The notes below the pieces were generated by a model. The model saw only the letters and a list, made by a program, of their open reading frames with translations. It had not been told where the DNA came from and searched no databases. A program made the translations under genes and the position numbers. From Nocardiopsis mwathae (GTDB lineage: Bacteria; Actinomycetota; Actinomycetes; Streptosporangiales; Streptosporangiaceae): a stretch of 64,000 bases of DNA. Positions 28,760-37,962 of the stretch are shown piece by piece. The stretch is taken from assembly GCF_014201195.1 (NCBI RefSeq), contig NZ_JACHDS010000001.1:3968001-4032000 (forward strand), in the 5' to 3' direction. How positions within the stretch are numbered: position 1 is the stretch's first letter; each line of letters begins with the position of its first letter.

Positions 28760-28931
28760 ACAAGTCACCACCTGGGGATGAAGGTCGATCGGACGGATCA
28801 TGATCGACCGCTCACATTGAGTATGAATTACCTCCGAGGTAAGTTTCAAGCAAGTTTGACGATCCAGAGGTATTTTTTTCGAGCCGATGGGGCCTTAGGA
28901 TCGCGTCGCGGCCAGTTACGGGGAGGAACAA

Positions 28932-29789
28932 GTGGCAGAGAGGCAGACACCGACCGTGCGACACCGGCGCCTGTCCGCTGAGCTACGCCAGCTGCGAGAG
29001 GCCGCTGGGCTCGACACGTTGGAGACAGCGCAACGTATGGGGTGGGACCGGTCCAAGGTCAACCGCATAGAACGGAGCCAGTGGAAACGGCTCAAGGAAG
29101 CCGACATTCGTGGCCTGTGCGCCCTGTACGGCGTTGCGGATGAAGGCCGCGTGGACGCCCTGGTCTCGATGGCCAAGCAGGCCAAGGAGACCGGATGGTG
29201 GGTGCGTTACTCAGATGTGCTTGGCCCTGGGTCGTACGTCAGCCTTGAGGCGCAGGCATCCGAGCTGCGGTTCTACGGCGGGATGCTGATCCCTGGGCTA
29301 CTCCAGACAGCCAGCTACTGCAAGGCTCTCGCCCGCGCAGCCGGGATCACCAACGACAACGAGATCAAGCGGCGCGCCGAAGCACGCTTGGCCCGCCAAG
29401 AGATCCTGGAGCGCACCGCCCCACCGACCGTCAGTGCGGTCGTGGATGAGGCGGCGCTTCGCAAGCTGGTCGGCAGCAAGTTGACTATGCGCGAACAGTT
29501 CCTGCGCCTGATGCTGCTCAATGAGCAGCAGATGGCCGAGATTCGTGTCCTCACTGACGAGATGGGCGCCCACTGCGCGATGGGCGGGCCGTTCGCCCTC
29601 CTGGACTTCCCCCATGACGACCAGAGTTCGGTCGTCTACCTAGACATCTCGCGCGACGGTATATTTCTGGAAGAACAGGATGATATTCGGACGTATAGGG
29701 CACAGTTCGACAGCCTGAGCGCGATGGCACTCTCCCCAGAAGCATCGAACGCTCATCTGGCCCGAATGGTTGACGAACTCGCAGAGTGA
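28932..29789 (+). CDS. XRE-family regulator with DUF5753 domain
   Basis: 285 residues from GTG 28932; GGGGAGGA lies five bases ahead. The N-terminal helix-turn-helix (ELRQLREAAGLDTLETAQRM, then WDRSKVNRIERSQ, residues 16-55) is followed by the DUF5753 sensor-like domain from about residue 90 (SLEAQASELRFYGGMLIPGL, QTASYCKALARAAG). This architecture is the standard actinomycete partner of DUF397 proteins. It probably represses or activates its own operon. The DUF397 gene starts 7 bases after the stop. Confidence 0.92.
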   Translation: MAERQTPTVRHRRLSAELRQLREAAGLDTLETAQRMGWDRSKVNRIERSQWKRLKEADIRGLCALYGVADEGRVDALVSMAKQAKETGWWVRYSDVLGPGSYVSLEAQASELRFYGGMLIPGLLQTASYCKALARAAGITNDNEIKRRAEARLARQEILERTAPPTVSAVVDEAALRKLVGSKLTMREQFLRLMLLNEQQMAEIRVLTDEMGAHCAMGGPFALLDFPHDDQSSVVYLDISRDGIFLEEQDDIRTYRAQFDSLSAMALSPEASNAHLARMVDELAE

Positions 29790-29796
29790 GGCAGCA

Positions 29797-29991
29797 GTGA
29801 CCATCCCCCGGACTTGGAAGAAGAGCACCTACAGCAGAGGTGACACCCAAGAGTGCGTCGAGGTAGCCTCCCACGCTGCTACGGGGAGGCTCATCCGCGA
29901 CTCTAAGCACCCCCACCTGGGGATGCTTGGCTTCCACTCCTCGGAGTGGTCGAGATTCATCGGAAATCTGAAGAGACCTGACGCTGAATGA
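29797..29991 (+). CDS. DUF397 protein
   Basis: 64 residues from GTG 29797. The family pattern is clear: W-KSTYS(R) at residues 7-12, a Cys-V-E-V (ECVEVA) in the middle, IRDSKHP and a C-terminal W-RFIGNLK. XRE-DUF5753/DUF397 pairs act in Streptomyces development (the WhiJ/BldB type) and have been proposed as toxin-antitoxin-like modules. Function here unknown. Translationally close to the regulator. Confidence 0.9.
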   Translation: MTIPRTWKKSTYSRGDTQECVEVASHAATGRLIRDSKHPHLGMLGFHSSEWSRFIGNLKRPDAE

Positions 29992-30049
29992 TCGCCTGAG
30001 CGATAGTCGGCTTGTACCCGACGGATTCCCCCTGAGCCCGCCTGATCTG

Positions 30050-30835
30050 CTACTCGGGGATCAGCAGACCGAACTCGATACTGAGGCGGGACACCAGCTT
30101 CTCCACCTCATGCCGGTAGGCCTGTTCAGGGACCGGCTCGTTGTCCAGCCCAGGTTCTCCCACGAGGCGGATCTCGTAGACCGCGCTACGAGTCTGCGCG
30201 AGGACGACGTAGGTCGTTTCCTGTTCGGATCCTGACGAGTCGCCGTACAGAACCTGAGAGCGATCGGCATCGGTGAGGGGGCCGCCTCCGTCGCTCTTCA
30301 CCGGCGAGAAGAAGGACTCTAGCTCCTTCTTCCGATCATCGAAGATTCCGGAGGCCACCTCATCCCGGTCCTCACCCGGGGCCGCATCGATGATGGCCTC
30401 GTACGAGAAGTGAAAGTCCCATGGCTGAGCCGAGCTGTAGTCGGGGGTCAGGGTCCAGTCACACTCGTCGCGGACAGTGCGTTCGGTCTCCTCTGAGTCC
30501 CGTCCTTGGAGCGCAGGGTCGTTGTAGTTCTCCGCAGGGTCAACGCGATTGATGTTGACGCCACGCGTGCGCGGAAGCGTCCTCGTGCAGATGTCGAGCT
30601 TGCCGGGCTCCAACGCTGCCTGCGGCCTACCGGTCTGCTGGTCGCGGGGAACCTCCGGCGTAGCCTCGCCCCCGACGGCCGATGACACGCTCGACACGAA
30701 GGCCTGCAGTATGCCCACGATGATCCCCACGACGAGAAACGCGGCCAGGGTCCCGGAGGCGAACACCACCAGGAACGCTCGCCACCCGTGCAACCCCACC
30801 TTCTTCTTCCGTGGGGCCTCGTCTCTCTCAGGCAT
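30050..30835 (-). CDS. Single-pass membrane protein at the end of the T4SS-like operon
   Basis: 261 residues. A basic cytoplasmic N-terminus (RDEAPRKKKVGLHGWR) is followed by one helix (AFLVVFASGTLAAFLVVGII, about 20-45) and an extracytoplasmic acidic domain with Cys (LDICTRTLPRTRG, VRDECDWTL). No family recognised. It is the last gene of a minus-strand series encoding secretion components and starts 44 bases after the SLT-NlpC gene, so it is probably an accessory. Confidence 0.7.
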   Translation of the reverse strand: MPERDEAPRKKKVGLHGWRAFLVVFASGTLAAFLVVGIIVGILQAFVSSVSSAVGGEATPEVPRDQQTGRPQAALEPGKLDICTRTLPRTRGVNINRVDPAENYNDPALQGRDSEETERTVRDECDWTLTPDYSSAQPWDFHFSYEAIIDAAPGEDRDEVASGIFDDRKKELESFFSPVKSDGGGPLTDADRSQVLYGDSSGSEQETTYVVLAQTRSAVYEIRLVGEPGLDNEPVPEQAYRHEVEKLVSRLSIEFGLLIPE

Positions 30836-30879
30836 GTTCGGTCCTCGCGTCGGCCAACAGGCGTCGCGCAGGAAAGCCC

Positions 30880-32049
30880 CTACCTACCCTGGGCCTCCAG
30901 CTGCGCCTTCACGTCGGGGTGCTCCAACGGCCGGGTGAAGCCCAGGATCGTCGGAGCGTCAGGGGCATCGTACGGCCGCGTGGCGATCGGCCCGCAGTTG
31001 GTGCACCGCGCCTCCACCATCAGCCCGTCGCCGATCACCATGGCCACGTGCCCCGGCCCCGGCGGCTCACCCGCGCGCGTCACGTCGAAGAACACGAAGT
31101 CCCCCGGCTGCTCCTCGCCCTCCTTGACCCTCGGCCCGAACGTCCACTGGTCCTGGGAGATCCTCGGGATCGACACCCCGATGCTCTCGTAGGCCTTCTG
31201 CAGCAGGCTGGAGCAGTCGAACGCGTTGGGCCCGTTGGCCCCGTACACGTACGGTTTCCCGCGCTGCGCCATCGCCCAGTCGACCACCGCCTGCGACACC
31301 CTGTCCGGGGCCCGCCCGATCGGCTCGCCGTCCGCCGTGAGCTCGCAGTTGACCGCCACCTCGATCGACGAGCTCACGTCGAAGTTCCCGTCCGCGTACT
31401 TCTCCGCCCACTCCAGGACATCGTCCACGTACCACCACGCGTGGTTGTAGCCGTAGATCGCCCTGCGCATGTCCTCCTCGGCGCCGTGCGCGATCAGGTA
31501 GTCGGCGGCCGCCGGGATGGCGTCGGCCGGGTCGTACACGTTCACGATCCCGTCGTCGTTGCCGTCCAGCCCGTACCCCTCGTCCGGCCGGTCCTCAACA
31601 GGCATGATGGGTTCGCCGCCCCAGCTGTTGCCCGCCGCGGACCCGTCCTTGGCGCCGAACTGCATCGGCCCGGCCGCCCCCCAGTCGTTGTGCCCCTCGG
31701 TGATGCCCGGGCCGTCCCACCGGCCGTGCTTGCTCTCGACCTGGCCGATCCCGGCGAGCACGTTCCAGGGGATCCCGCGGTCCCGCCCCGCCTCCTTGTA
31801 CAGCTCCAGGTAGTTCTCCGGGATGGAGTCCTCGGCGTAGCTGCTGGCCGCGGCCTGGTTCGCCTCCTGGTCGGGCGTGCACTTCAACCCGCTCATGAGG
31901 TTGGTCAGCCCCGTGTTGAACGTCGCCACAGGGAGCAGCACGACCGCGACGGCGATGGTCCCGGCGACCAGCAGGCCGACACCCACGGCGAGCCGGGTGA
32001 CGGCGGATCCTCGGTCGTTGGGGGTGGGGGTTGTGAACAGGGAGATCAC
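30880..32049 (-). CDS. Peptidoglycan hydrolase, SLT plus NlpC/P60 (TcpG/VirB1-like)
   Basis: 389 residues from GTG 32049; GTG 32073 in frame is an alternative. One N-terminal membrane helix (LAVGVGLLVAGTIAVAVVLL), then a lytic-transglycosylase-like domain (GIPWNVLAGIGQVESKHGRW with the catalytic Glu, GPMQFGAKDGS) and a C-terminal NlpC/P60 domain with catalytic Cys in FDCSSL (about 278) and His in GHVAMVIG (about 333). Such two-domain enzymes open the wall for conjugation machines (TcpG, VirB1, Tn916 Orf14). It fits the surrounding T4SS-like operon. Confidence 0.88.
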   Translation of the reverse strand: MISLFTTPTPNDRGSAVTRLAVGVGLLVAGTIAVAVVLLPVATFNTGLTNLMSGLKCTPDQEANQAAASSYAEDSIPENYLELYKEAGRDRGIPWNVLAGIGQVESKHGRWDGPGITEGHNDWGAAGPMQFGAKDGSAAGNSWGGEPIMPVEDRPDEGYGLDGNDDGIVNVYDPADAIPAAADYLIAHGAEEDMRRAIYGYNHAWWYVDDVLEWAEKYADGNFDVSSSIEVAVNCELTADGEPIGRAPDRVSQAVVDWAMAQRGKPYVYGANGPNAFDCSSLLQKAYESIGVSIPRISQDQWTFGPRVKEGEEQPGDFVFFDVTRAGEPPGPGHVAMVIGDGLMVEARCTNCGPIATRPYDAPDAPTILGFTRPLEHPDVKAQLEAQGR

Positions 32050-32115
32050 TCGGCACCTGCCTCGGACGAGCACCTGCGATGGGGAGAGTAGGGGGTTGTC
32101 GGTGGGGGAACGCCG

Positions 32116-32790
32116 TCAGTCGGCTCCCAGGTTGCCGGCATCAGCGGGTTGGAAGTCGTACACCTGCCACTCGCCGCCCTTCTTCACGACCGTGACGGCG
32201 AAGTCGCCCAGGTCCTCCTCGAATCCGTCGTCGTCCTCGGTGATCGACTGCGTCTTCACCACGAAGACCACCGAGTTCTTGTCGAAGCTCCGCAGCTTCT
32301 TCACCTCGGCGCGCCCCTCGGCGACGGCCTCCTTCTCCGCCAGCTCCTCCCAGAGGCCCGCCGCACCGGAGCTCTGCGCGAGGGTCTTCGCGTACTCCTT
32401 GGTCGCCAGGTCCTGCATCGCCTTGAAGTACTCCTCGGGCGACTTCGAGTAGTCGATCGTGCCGTAGGCCGCGGCGAACCCCTGAGCCGTCGCGGCCGCC
32501 GCCTTCAACTCGTCCTCGTCGAGCGGGAACCAGTCCAGCACCTGCATGTCCTCGGTGGCCGTCATCGGGATGGGGCTGGGGGGAGCAGTGGCCGGAACGT
32601 CCACTCCCCCGCCGCCCGGCTCCGGCCGCCCCTGGGCCTGGCTCTGATCCTGACCGGCGGCGTCCCCGGGATCATCCCCGGAACCGCCGCTGAACCCGCC
32701 GACGCTCAGATAGATGCCGAAGGCGACCAGGACGACGACGAGCACCCCGAAGAACAGGCGCTGCTGGCCTTCCGTGAGGGTCTTGGGCAT
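32116..32790 (-). CDS. Single-pass membrane protein of the T4SS-like operon
   Basis: 224 residues. An N-terminal helix (RLFFGVLVVVLVAFGIYLSV, about 11-30) is followed by a Gly/Pro/Gln linker and an extracytoplasmic domain from about residue 85 that ends in VTVVKKGGEWQVYDFQPAD. That ending resembles the NTF2-like folds of VirB8/TcpC-type subunits, but the similarity is only structural in style. Located between the VirB6-like and the hydrolase genes; probably a channel subunit. Confidence 0.65.
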   Translation of the reverse strand: MPKTLTEGQQRLFFGVLVVVLVAFGIYLSVGGFSGGSGDDPGDAAGQDQSQAQGRPEPGGGGVDVPATAPPSPIPMTATEDMQVLDWFPLDEDELKAAAATAQGFAAAYGTIDYSKSPEEYFKAMQDLATKEYAKTLAQSSGAAGLWEELAEKEAVAEGRAEVKKLRSFDKNSVVFVVKTQSITEDDDGFEEDLGDFAVTVVKKGGEWQVYDFQPADAGNLGAD

Positions 32791-32870
32791 GGCGAGGTCT
32801 TCCTACTATCCGGCGCACGGTCTGTGTCGATGGGGGCGGCGTCGCCGACGTGGTCGGGGATCACTCCGCA

Positions 32871-35267
32871 TCAGCCGTCCTCGTCCCGCAGCCAGAACGG
32901 GATGTCGCGCTTGTTCTCGCGCTGCCGCTGCGCCGAGGACCCGGTCCAGAAGGGGCTGGTGGGCGCGTCGCCGCTCTTCTTGCCCGAACCCGTGATCCAG
33001 CTGCCGCCGTCCTCGCGCCGCGCGGAGGGGGCCGACGCCGGACGCGGGGGCCGGGGCGGCGGGGCGGACTTCTCCTTGCGCGTGCTCGGCCCGCCCCACC
33101 GGGAGCCCCGCGGCGACGGGTTGCCCTGGGGCGGCGTCGCCGAACGGCCCCGGAAGATCCCCTGCCCGGTGCTGGGGGCAGCCTGGTCGGCGCCGCCGGA
33201 CGACGACCCGCCGCCTCCCCCACCGCCCGACGAGGCCGCGCGCTGGCCGCCGCCGGAGTCGGTGCCGAACACCGACGCCCAGCCGGTGTCACCGGTGCCG
33301 GTGTACCCCCCGGAGGGTCGGGGCGGGATGGGGCCGCTCCTGCCGCCGCTCCCCCGCGGCGGCAGCCCGCCGGACGCGGCCTCGCTGAGGCGCGGCGCCT
33401 GCGCGGAGCTGCGGTGGCCGGCGGCGCCCTGCTGGGAGCGTCCGGAGTCGCCGTCGCCGCTCTTACCGGCGAGGTCCAATGGCGGCGGCGCGGCCTTGCC
33501 GCGCACCCTGCCGTAGCCCGCGGTACCGCGGACGCGGTCGGTGTCGGCGCGGACGTTGGTGCCCTCGCCCTCGGCGGCGTCGCCACCGGCGGCCGCCGCC
33601 CCGCGCGCCGTGTCGGCCGCGTCGGTCCCACCCGCGGCCCCGGTCCCCGCCGGAAGCGCGGTCGCCGCGGCCGCGATCTGCGGAGAGCGCTTGAGCCCCC
33701 ACTTCTGCGCCCGCATGTAGGCGACGGGCGGCAGCACGTTGGCGCTCTTGCTGAGCGCGCTGCTGCTGACGGCGTCGCTGACCATGCGCGAGGTGAAGGT
33801 GTTGGCGTTGACCGACGCGAAGAGGTGCGCGAAGGGCTTGCGGTAGATGAACAGGGCCAGGGTGAACAGCGCCAGCAGGATCATCTGCAGGCCCCACGCC
33901 AGGTTGGTGGCCATGATGATCCCGTAGCACATGACCAGCAGCGCGATCAGCAGGACCACGAAAACCTGCTTGAGCAGGATGCCCAGCACCATCTCGAACC
34001 AGCGCAGCAACACGGTCCGCCCGTAGCCGGGATGGATGCCGATGAGCAGGAACACGGGTGAGAGCAGCAGGAGGAGCAGGAAGCCGATCTTGAGGACGAT
34101 GAGCGCGACCGACCCCGCGAGGATCAGCCCTCCGGCGAACAGCGCCGCGAACAGCGCCAGGACTGCGATGCCCAGCCGGTTCTCCTGCTGGCTGCCCTCG
34201 AAGAGGGGATACACACCGGGGTAGGTCGTCTGGATGCCCTCGGCGATCTCCTCGTACCGCTCCTGCTTCTCCGCGACCAGCTCCTGGCCGTCGACCTCGC
34301 CGTCGGCGATCCGCTGCTGCTCGATGCGGCTGATGCCCTGCGCGGCGATGAGGTCGGTCCCGTAGAGCGTGGCGGCGGAGTCCGCCACATCACCGGTCCC
34401 GAACACCCCGGCCACCCACGGCTCGCAGACCAGACTGCTCCACAGCATGTTGGAGTTCTGCCGGACCGCGAAGTCGTTCTCCGACTCCCACTCCGCCTTC
34501 TCCACCGGCTCGGCCCCGCCCGGACACGTCCCCGACGCGCCCGGGAACGACATCTTCGAGAACGCGGCGTTGACCAGCTGCCCGCCGGAGTTCACCACGT
34601 TCCCGGCCATGCCGAGCACCTGGCCCGGGTTGACCAGGATCCAGATGCCCATCGCGGTCGCCAGCACCATCCACACGGCGCTCTCGACGGTGAGCGTCAG
34701 CCGCTTGCGGATCAGCCCGTACCAGCCGAGCCACACCGCACCCAGGATGATCACCGTCGGCAGCAGCGGCCGCCAGATGCCTTCGCGCAGCTCCCGGATG
34801 AAGGACTCGACCACGGTGTTGAAGTCCGAGAGCAGCCCATCCGACGTCGCCGCCTGGTACACGGTGATCGTCGACTGGTTGATGGTCTTCGACAGCTCCC
34901 ACGTCGTGGTCGTCAACGTCGCGACCGCCGCCGAGCCCATCTTGTCGACGCACGACTCGCGGATCACGTGCCACTGCTGCCCCGCCGTCCCGTACTGCCC
35001 GTACAGGCTCGCGTCCGGGGGCAGGCCGTCCGGGGAGCCCACGATCGACGACTGCGACTGCGGCGGCACCAGCAGCCCGTCGGCGCCGCTGCCCGCCGCC
35101 TCCGGCTGCGGGGCCGGCTCCCCCTCGCACACCGGGTTGGCCTGGGCACCGCCCATCGGCACCAGCACGAACGCCAGCACCAGCAGCGCCATGGTCAGGT
35201 TCCGCTTCAACCGCCTGCCGAAGAGAGAGCGGGGGTTCCTCACCGCTCCGGCCGACCTAGTCCTCAC
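32871..35267 (-). CDS. Polytopic VirB6/TrbL-like conjugation membrane protein
   Basis: 798 residues from GTG 35267, with AGGAG six bases ahead inside the end of the VirB4-like gene; the stop and start are two bases apart. An N-terminal signal-like helix (MALLVLAFVLVPMGGAQA) is followed by membrane segments near residues 170-225 (ILGAVWLGWYGL, WMVLATAMGIWILV) and a dense block at 360-480 (GGLILAGSVALIVLKIGFLL, VFVVLLIALLVMCYGIIM). From about 530 on it is Gly/Ser/Pro-rich and disordered. This is the expected pore component between ATPase and hydrolase genes. Confidence 0.85.
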   Translation of the reverse strand: MRTRSAGAVRNPRSLFGRRLKRNLTMALLVLAFVLVPMGGAQANPVCEGEPAPQPEAAGSGADGLLVPPQSQSSIVGSPDGLPPDASLYGQYGTAGQQWHVIRESCVDKMGSAAVATLTTTTWELSKTINQSTITVYQAATSDGLLSDFNTVVESFIRELREGIWRPLLPTVIILGAVWLGWYGLIRKRLTLTVESAVWMVLATAMGIWILVNPGQVLGMAGNVVNSGGQLVNAAFSKMSFPGASGTCPGGAEPVEKAEWESENDFAVRQNSNMLWSSLVCEPWVAGVFGTGDVADSAATLYGTDLIAAQGISRIEQQRIADGEVDGQELVAEKQERYEEIAEGIQTTYPGVYPLFEGSQQENRLGIAVLALFAALFAGGLILAGSVALIVLKIGFLLLLLLSPVFLLIGIHPGYGRTVLLRWFEMVLGILLKQVFVVLLIALLVMCYGIIMATNLAWGLQMILLALFTLALFIYRKPFAHLFASVNANTFTSRMVSDAVSSSALSKSANVLPPVAYMRAQKWGLKRSPQIAAAATALPAGTGAAGGTDAADTARGAAAAGGDAAEGEGTNVRADTDRVRGTAGYGRVRGKAAPPPLDLAGKSGDGDSGRSQQGAAGHRSSAQAPRLSEAASGGLPPRGSGGRSGPIPPRPSGGYTGTGDTGWASVFGTDSGGGQRAASSGGGGGGGSSSGGADQAAPSTGQGIFRGRSATPPQGNPSPRGSRWGGPSTRKEKSAPPPRPPRPASAPSARREDGGSWITGSGKKSGDAPTSPFWTGSSAQRQRENKRDIPFWLRDEDG

Positions 35268-35269
35268 CG

Positions 35270-37777
35270 CTACTCCTGCCTTGTGCTCCCGATGCCACTG
35301 CCACCGGTACCCACCAGGGCACCGTCGGCACCGCCATCATCGTCTGCGTCGGGCCTCTGGCGTGTCGGGTTGGTGTCCAGCCACCGCAGCAGCTCCTCGG
35401 ACACCAGGTCCACGGCGATGCGTCCGGCGCGGCCGTCGAGGTCGCGGAAGATGCACTCGCCGTTGCCGAGATTGCGGAGCATGGCCATGTGGTCCTCGGA
35501 GGGCTCGACTCCGAGCAGGGCCATGACGCTCTCGACCTCGTGGCGTTCGGTCGATCGGAAGGCGAACACGCTGGACAGGCAGTTGGTGACCTGCTCGTTG
35601 AGCAGGTCACCCGCGTTCTGGCTGACCAGGATGAGGGCGGTGTTGCGGGACCGCCCCATCCGCGACACCTCGGGCACCAGCTTGGCGCCCTCGGGCGTCG
35701 AGGTCACGGCCCACGCCTCGTCCAGGAAGATGGCCTTGGGCAGGCGCCGGTCGAGCCCGTTCATGAGTCTGCGGGCGAACTGGCTGACCAGGTAGAGCAG
35801 GGCGACGCTGAGCCGCTGCTCGTAGGAGTAGTCGTCGCGCTGGATGGTGGAGTCGGGCAGGGTGAGCCCGCCGAGGGTGAAGACGGTGGTCCACCCCTCG
35901 GTGTCGATCCGGGTCTCGCCCTGCGGGTCGAAGCACAGGCTCGCCAGCCGCATCTCCGACATCGAGCGCAGCACCGCCCCCAGGTTGCGCGACGCCGCGT
36001 CGTCGGAGTCCTCCAGGAACGCGACGACCTTGTCGAGGCTGGGGCGGGGCTGGTTGGCGACGGCGGCCACGGCCTGGATCATGGCCGACTCGCGCTCCTC
36101 GCTCATTCTGGGCAGGAGGAGGCGCAGGGTCTCGGTGGCCATGGTCTTCTGCGCGGCGAGGTCGTCGCCGAAGGAGAACGGGTCGAGCAGGCCGGGCTCG
36201 GCCGAGCCCAGCGACATGATGCGGGCCTTGCGGCCGCGCCGCTGCAGCAGCCGGACCAGGGACTCGGCGTCGCCCTTGGGGTCGATGGCCGCGACCGTGA
36301 CCCCGCGCAGGGCGAGCTGGTGGATGAGGAGGAGCGCCAGCGTGGTCTTGCCGCCGCCGGGCTCGCCGGTGATGGCGATGGCGGTGGGCCGGTTGCGGGC
36401 GGCGGCCACCATCGGGTCGAAGTGGACGATGGAGCGCGCGCGGCCCAGCGTCTCGCCGATGTAGGGGCCGGTCCAGCCGCCCCCGCCGGTGCCCGGGTCG
36501 TGGCGGTCCCCGACCTCGACGGTGGCGGTGGGCATGCCGCCGGCGATGGTGCGCAGGGGCTGGCGCTGGGCGTAGGCGTTGAGGCGGATGCGGTCGCCCG
36601 GCATCGACTCCAGGAAGAGGGCGAACTGGTCGCCGGTGGAGTTGGTGACGTCGATGCCGATGTCGCGGTAGTGCTCCACGACCGCCTCGACGCGCTGCAC
36701 CAGCAGGTCCTCGGTGGGCGCCGACACCATCAGGCGGTGCCAGCCGTAGACGAACGGCAGCCGCTCCTTGGTGATGCCGTGCTCCAGCATGCGGGCGGCA
36801 TCGATCTGCTCGGCGAGCGCGATGGGCAGGTCGGCGCCGGCCTCGCGGATGTGGGCGTCCATGTCGCGGGCGTGGGCGAGCTTGCGGCCGACGTCCTTGC
36901 TGGCCTTGGCCGGCGGGATGAGCTTCATGCGCAGGCTCAGCTCGACGGGGAAGGGCAGGGCGTCGGCGAAGTGGAGCCACGGCTCGCCGTCGGGGAACGG
37001 CATCAGGTCGGGGAAGCGGGAGAAGGAGAGGTGGGCGACGTAGGTGGAGCCGGCGGGCTGGTCGAGGCGGAGCATCGAGCGGCCGTTGTGGATGACGCCC
37101 TCCACCAGCTGCTCGATCTCGCCCTTGCCCCAGGTGCGGCGGTCGGCGGCCGAGGTGCGGGGCTCCTCGATGGTGCCGGTGACGGCGTGGCGGATGAGCC
37201 AGGCGAGCTGGTCGGCGGTGGCGTGGCGGGCGTGCAGGGAGCTGGCGGACAGGGCGCGGCCCAGGCGCTCGGACTGGTCGGTCCAGCGGGCGATCTCGCG
37301 GTCGTCGATCGCGTCGTCCTCCATGCCCAGTACCTGCTCGGTGCGCTGGTAGGCGGAGAAGAGCTGGCCGAACACGCCCTGGCTGAACTGGCCGCGCACG
37401 CCGCCGCGCTGGCCGAGCCGGACGCCGAGGTAGACCTCCTTGGTCCAGAAGTCCTTGGCCCAGACGTGGCGGTACATCTCGTCGAGGTAGTCGAACCAGC
37501 CGGAGCCGGAGTCGGAGGTCGCGTCGAGCTTGGTGGCCCACTCGGCCGCCGGGTAGGTGCGGTGGGCGACGCGCAGGTGGACTTCGGCGTCGTTCATCCG
37601 GATGGCGGCGAGCGCGATGGTGATGTTGGTGGCCAGCGCCTCGCGCTCCTCGGGGGTGGAGAACTCGTAGGAGACCTTGGGCAGCCGGAAGTAGGCCCAG
37701 GCTTCGGCGTCGCTGAGCAGGATGCGGTCGTCGAAGTACCGCACCGCCAGCCGGCTCCCACTCCTACTGCCGATCAT
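35270..37777 (-). CDS. VirB4/TcpF-like secretion ATPase
   Basis: 835 residues. The N-terminal half is the VirB4-type docking domain (LLSDAEAWAYFRLP...); Walker A GEPGGGKTTL is at about 468 and Walker B KAIFLDEAWAV near 680, followed by VSQNAGDLL (sensor-like motif) and a RecA-fold C-terminus. It energises assembly and substrate transfer in type IV secretion/conjugation systems at the cytoplasmic membrane face. ATG 37777 is upstream-most and sensible. Just 5' lies a 23-bp-arm palindrome and then the reversed AbiEi/DUF559 gene that separates it from the rest of the operon. Confidence 0.92.
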   Translation of the reverse strand: MIGSRSGSRLAVRYFDDRILLSDAEAWAYFRLPKVSYEFSTPEEREALATNITIALAAIRMNDAEVHLRVAHRTYPAAEWATKLDATSDSGSGWFDYLDEMYRHVWAKDFWTKEVYLGVRLGQRGGVRGQFSQGVFGQLFSAYQRTEQVLGMEDDAIDDREIARWTDQSERLGRALSASSLHARHATADQLAWLIRHAVTGTIEEPRTSAADRRTWGKGEIEQLVEGVIHNGRSMLRLDQPAGSTYVAHLSFSRFPDLMPFPDGEPWLHFADALPFPVELSLRMKLIPPAKASKDVGRKLAHARDMDAHIREAGADLPIALAEQIDAARMLEHGITKERLPFVYGWHRLMVSAPTEDLLVQRVEAVVEHYRDIGIDVTNSTGDQFALFLESMPGDRIRLNAYAQRQPLRTIAGGMPTATVEVGDRHDPGTGGGGWTGPYIGETLGRARSIVHFDPMVAAARNRPTAIAITGEPGGGKTTLALLLIHQLALRGVTVAAIDPKGDAESLVRLLQRRGRKARIMSLGSAEPGLLDPFSFGDDLAAQKTMATETLRLLLPRMSEERESAMIQAVAAVANQPRPSLDKVVAFLEDSDDAASRNLGAVLRSMSEMRLASLCFDPQGETRIDTEGWTTVFTLGGLTLPDSTIQRDDYSYEQRLSVALLYLVSQFARRLMNGLDRRLPKAIFLDEAWAVTSTPEGAKLVPEVSRMGRSRNTALILVSQNAGDLLNEQVTNCLSSVFAFRSTERHEVESVMALLGVEPSEDHMAMLRNLGNGECIFRDLDGRAGRIAVDLVSEELLRWLDTNPTRQRPDADDDGGADGALVGTGGSGIGSTRQE

Positions 37778-37831
37778 CGGTTCCCCTCCTGAGTGATCAC
37801 TGTGATTCCTGCTGTGCCCCTTCCCGCTCTC

Positions 37832-37895
37832 CGTTGATCTCGGAGATATTGGGGGAAAAGCCCGCGCTGATACCCCAATATCTCCGAGATCAACG
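37832..37895. repeat. Long palindrome, copy 1 of a dispersed family
   Basis: cgttgatctcggagatattgggg (positions 37832-37854) is the perfect reverse complement of 37873-37895 over an 18-base loop. The arms differ from copy 2 at a single position (TATT for TATC). It lies between two divergent genes, so a terminator role is not obvious. Confidence 0.9.
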
Positions 37896-37962
37896 AAGGC
37901 ATGCGCGGGTGGTCTGTGGACAGCGATGAAACGCGTCGACAGGGCGGCGCCATCGTGGGCGT

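Noticed and set aside
35489..37792. 767-residue plus-strand open frame, Gly/Val/Asp/Ala-rich
   Set aside because: It is the exact antisense of the VirB4-like gene, whose Walker motifs and length are secure. High GC keeps the opposite frame open.
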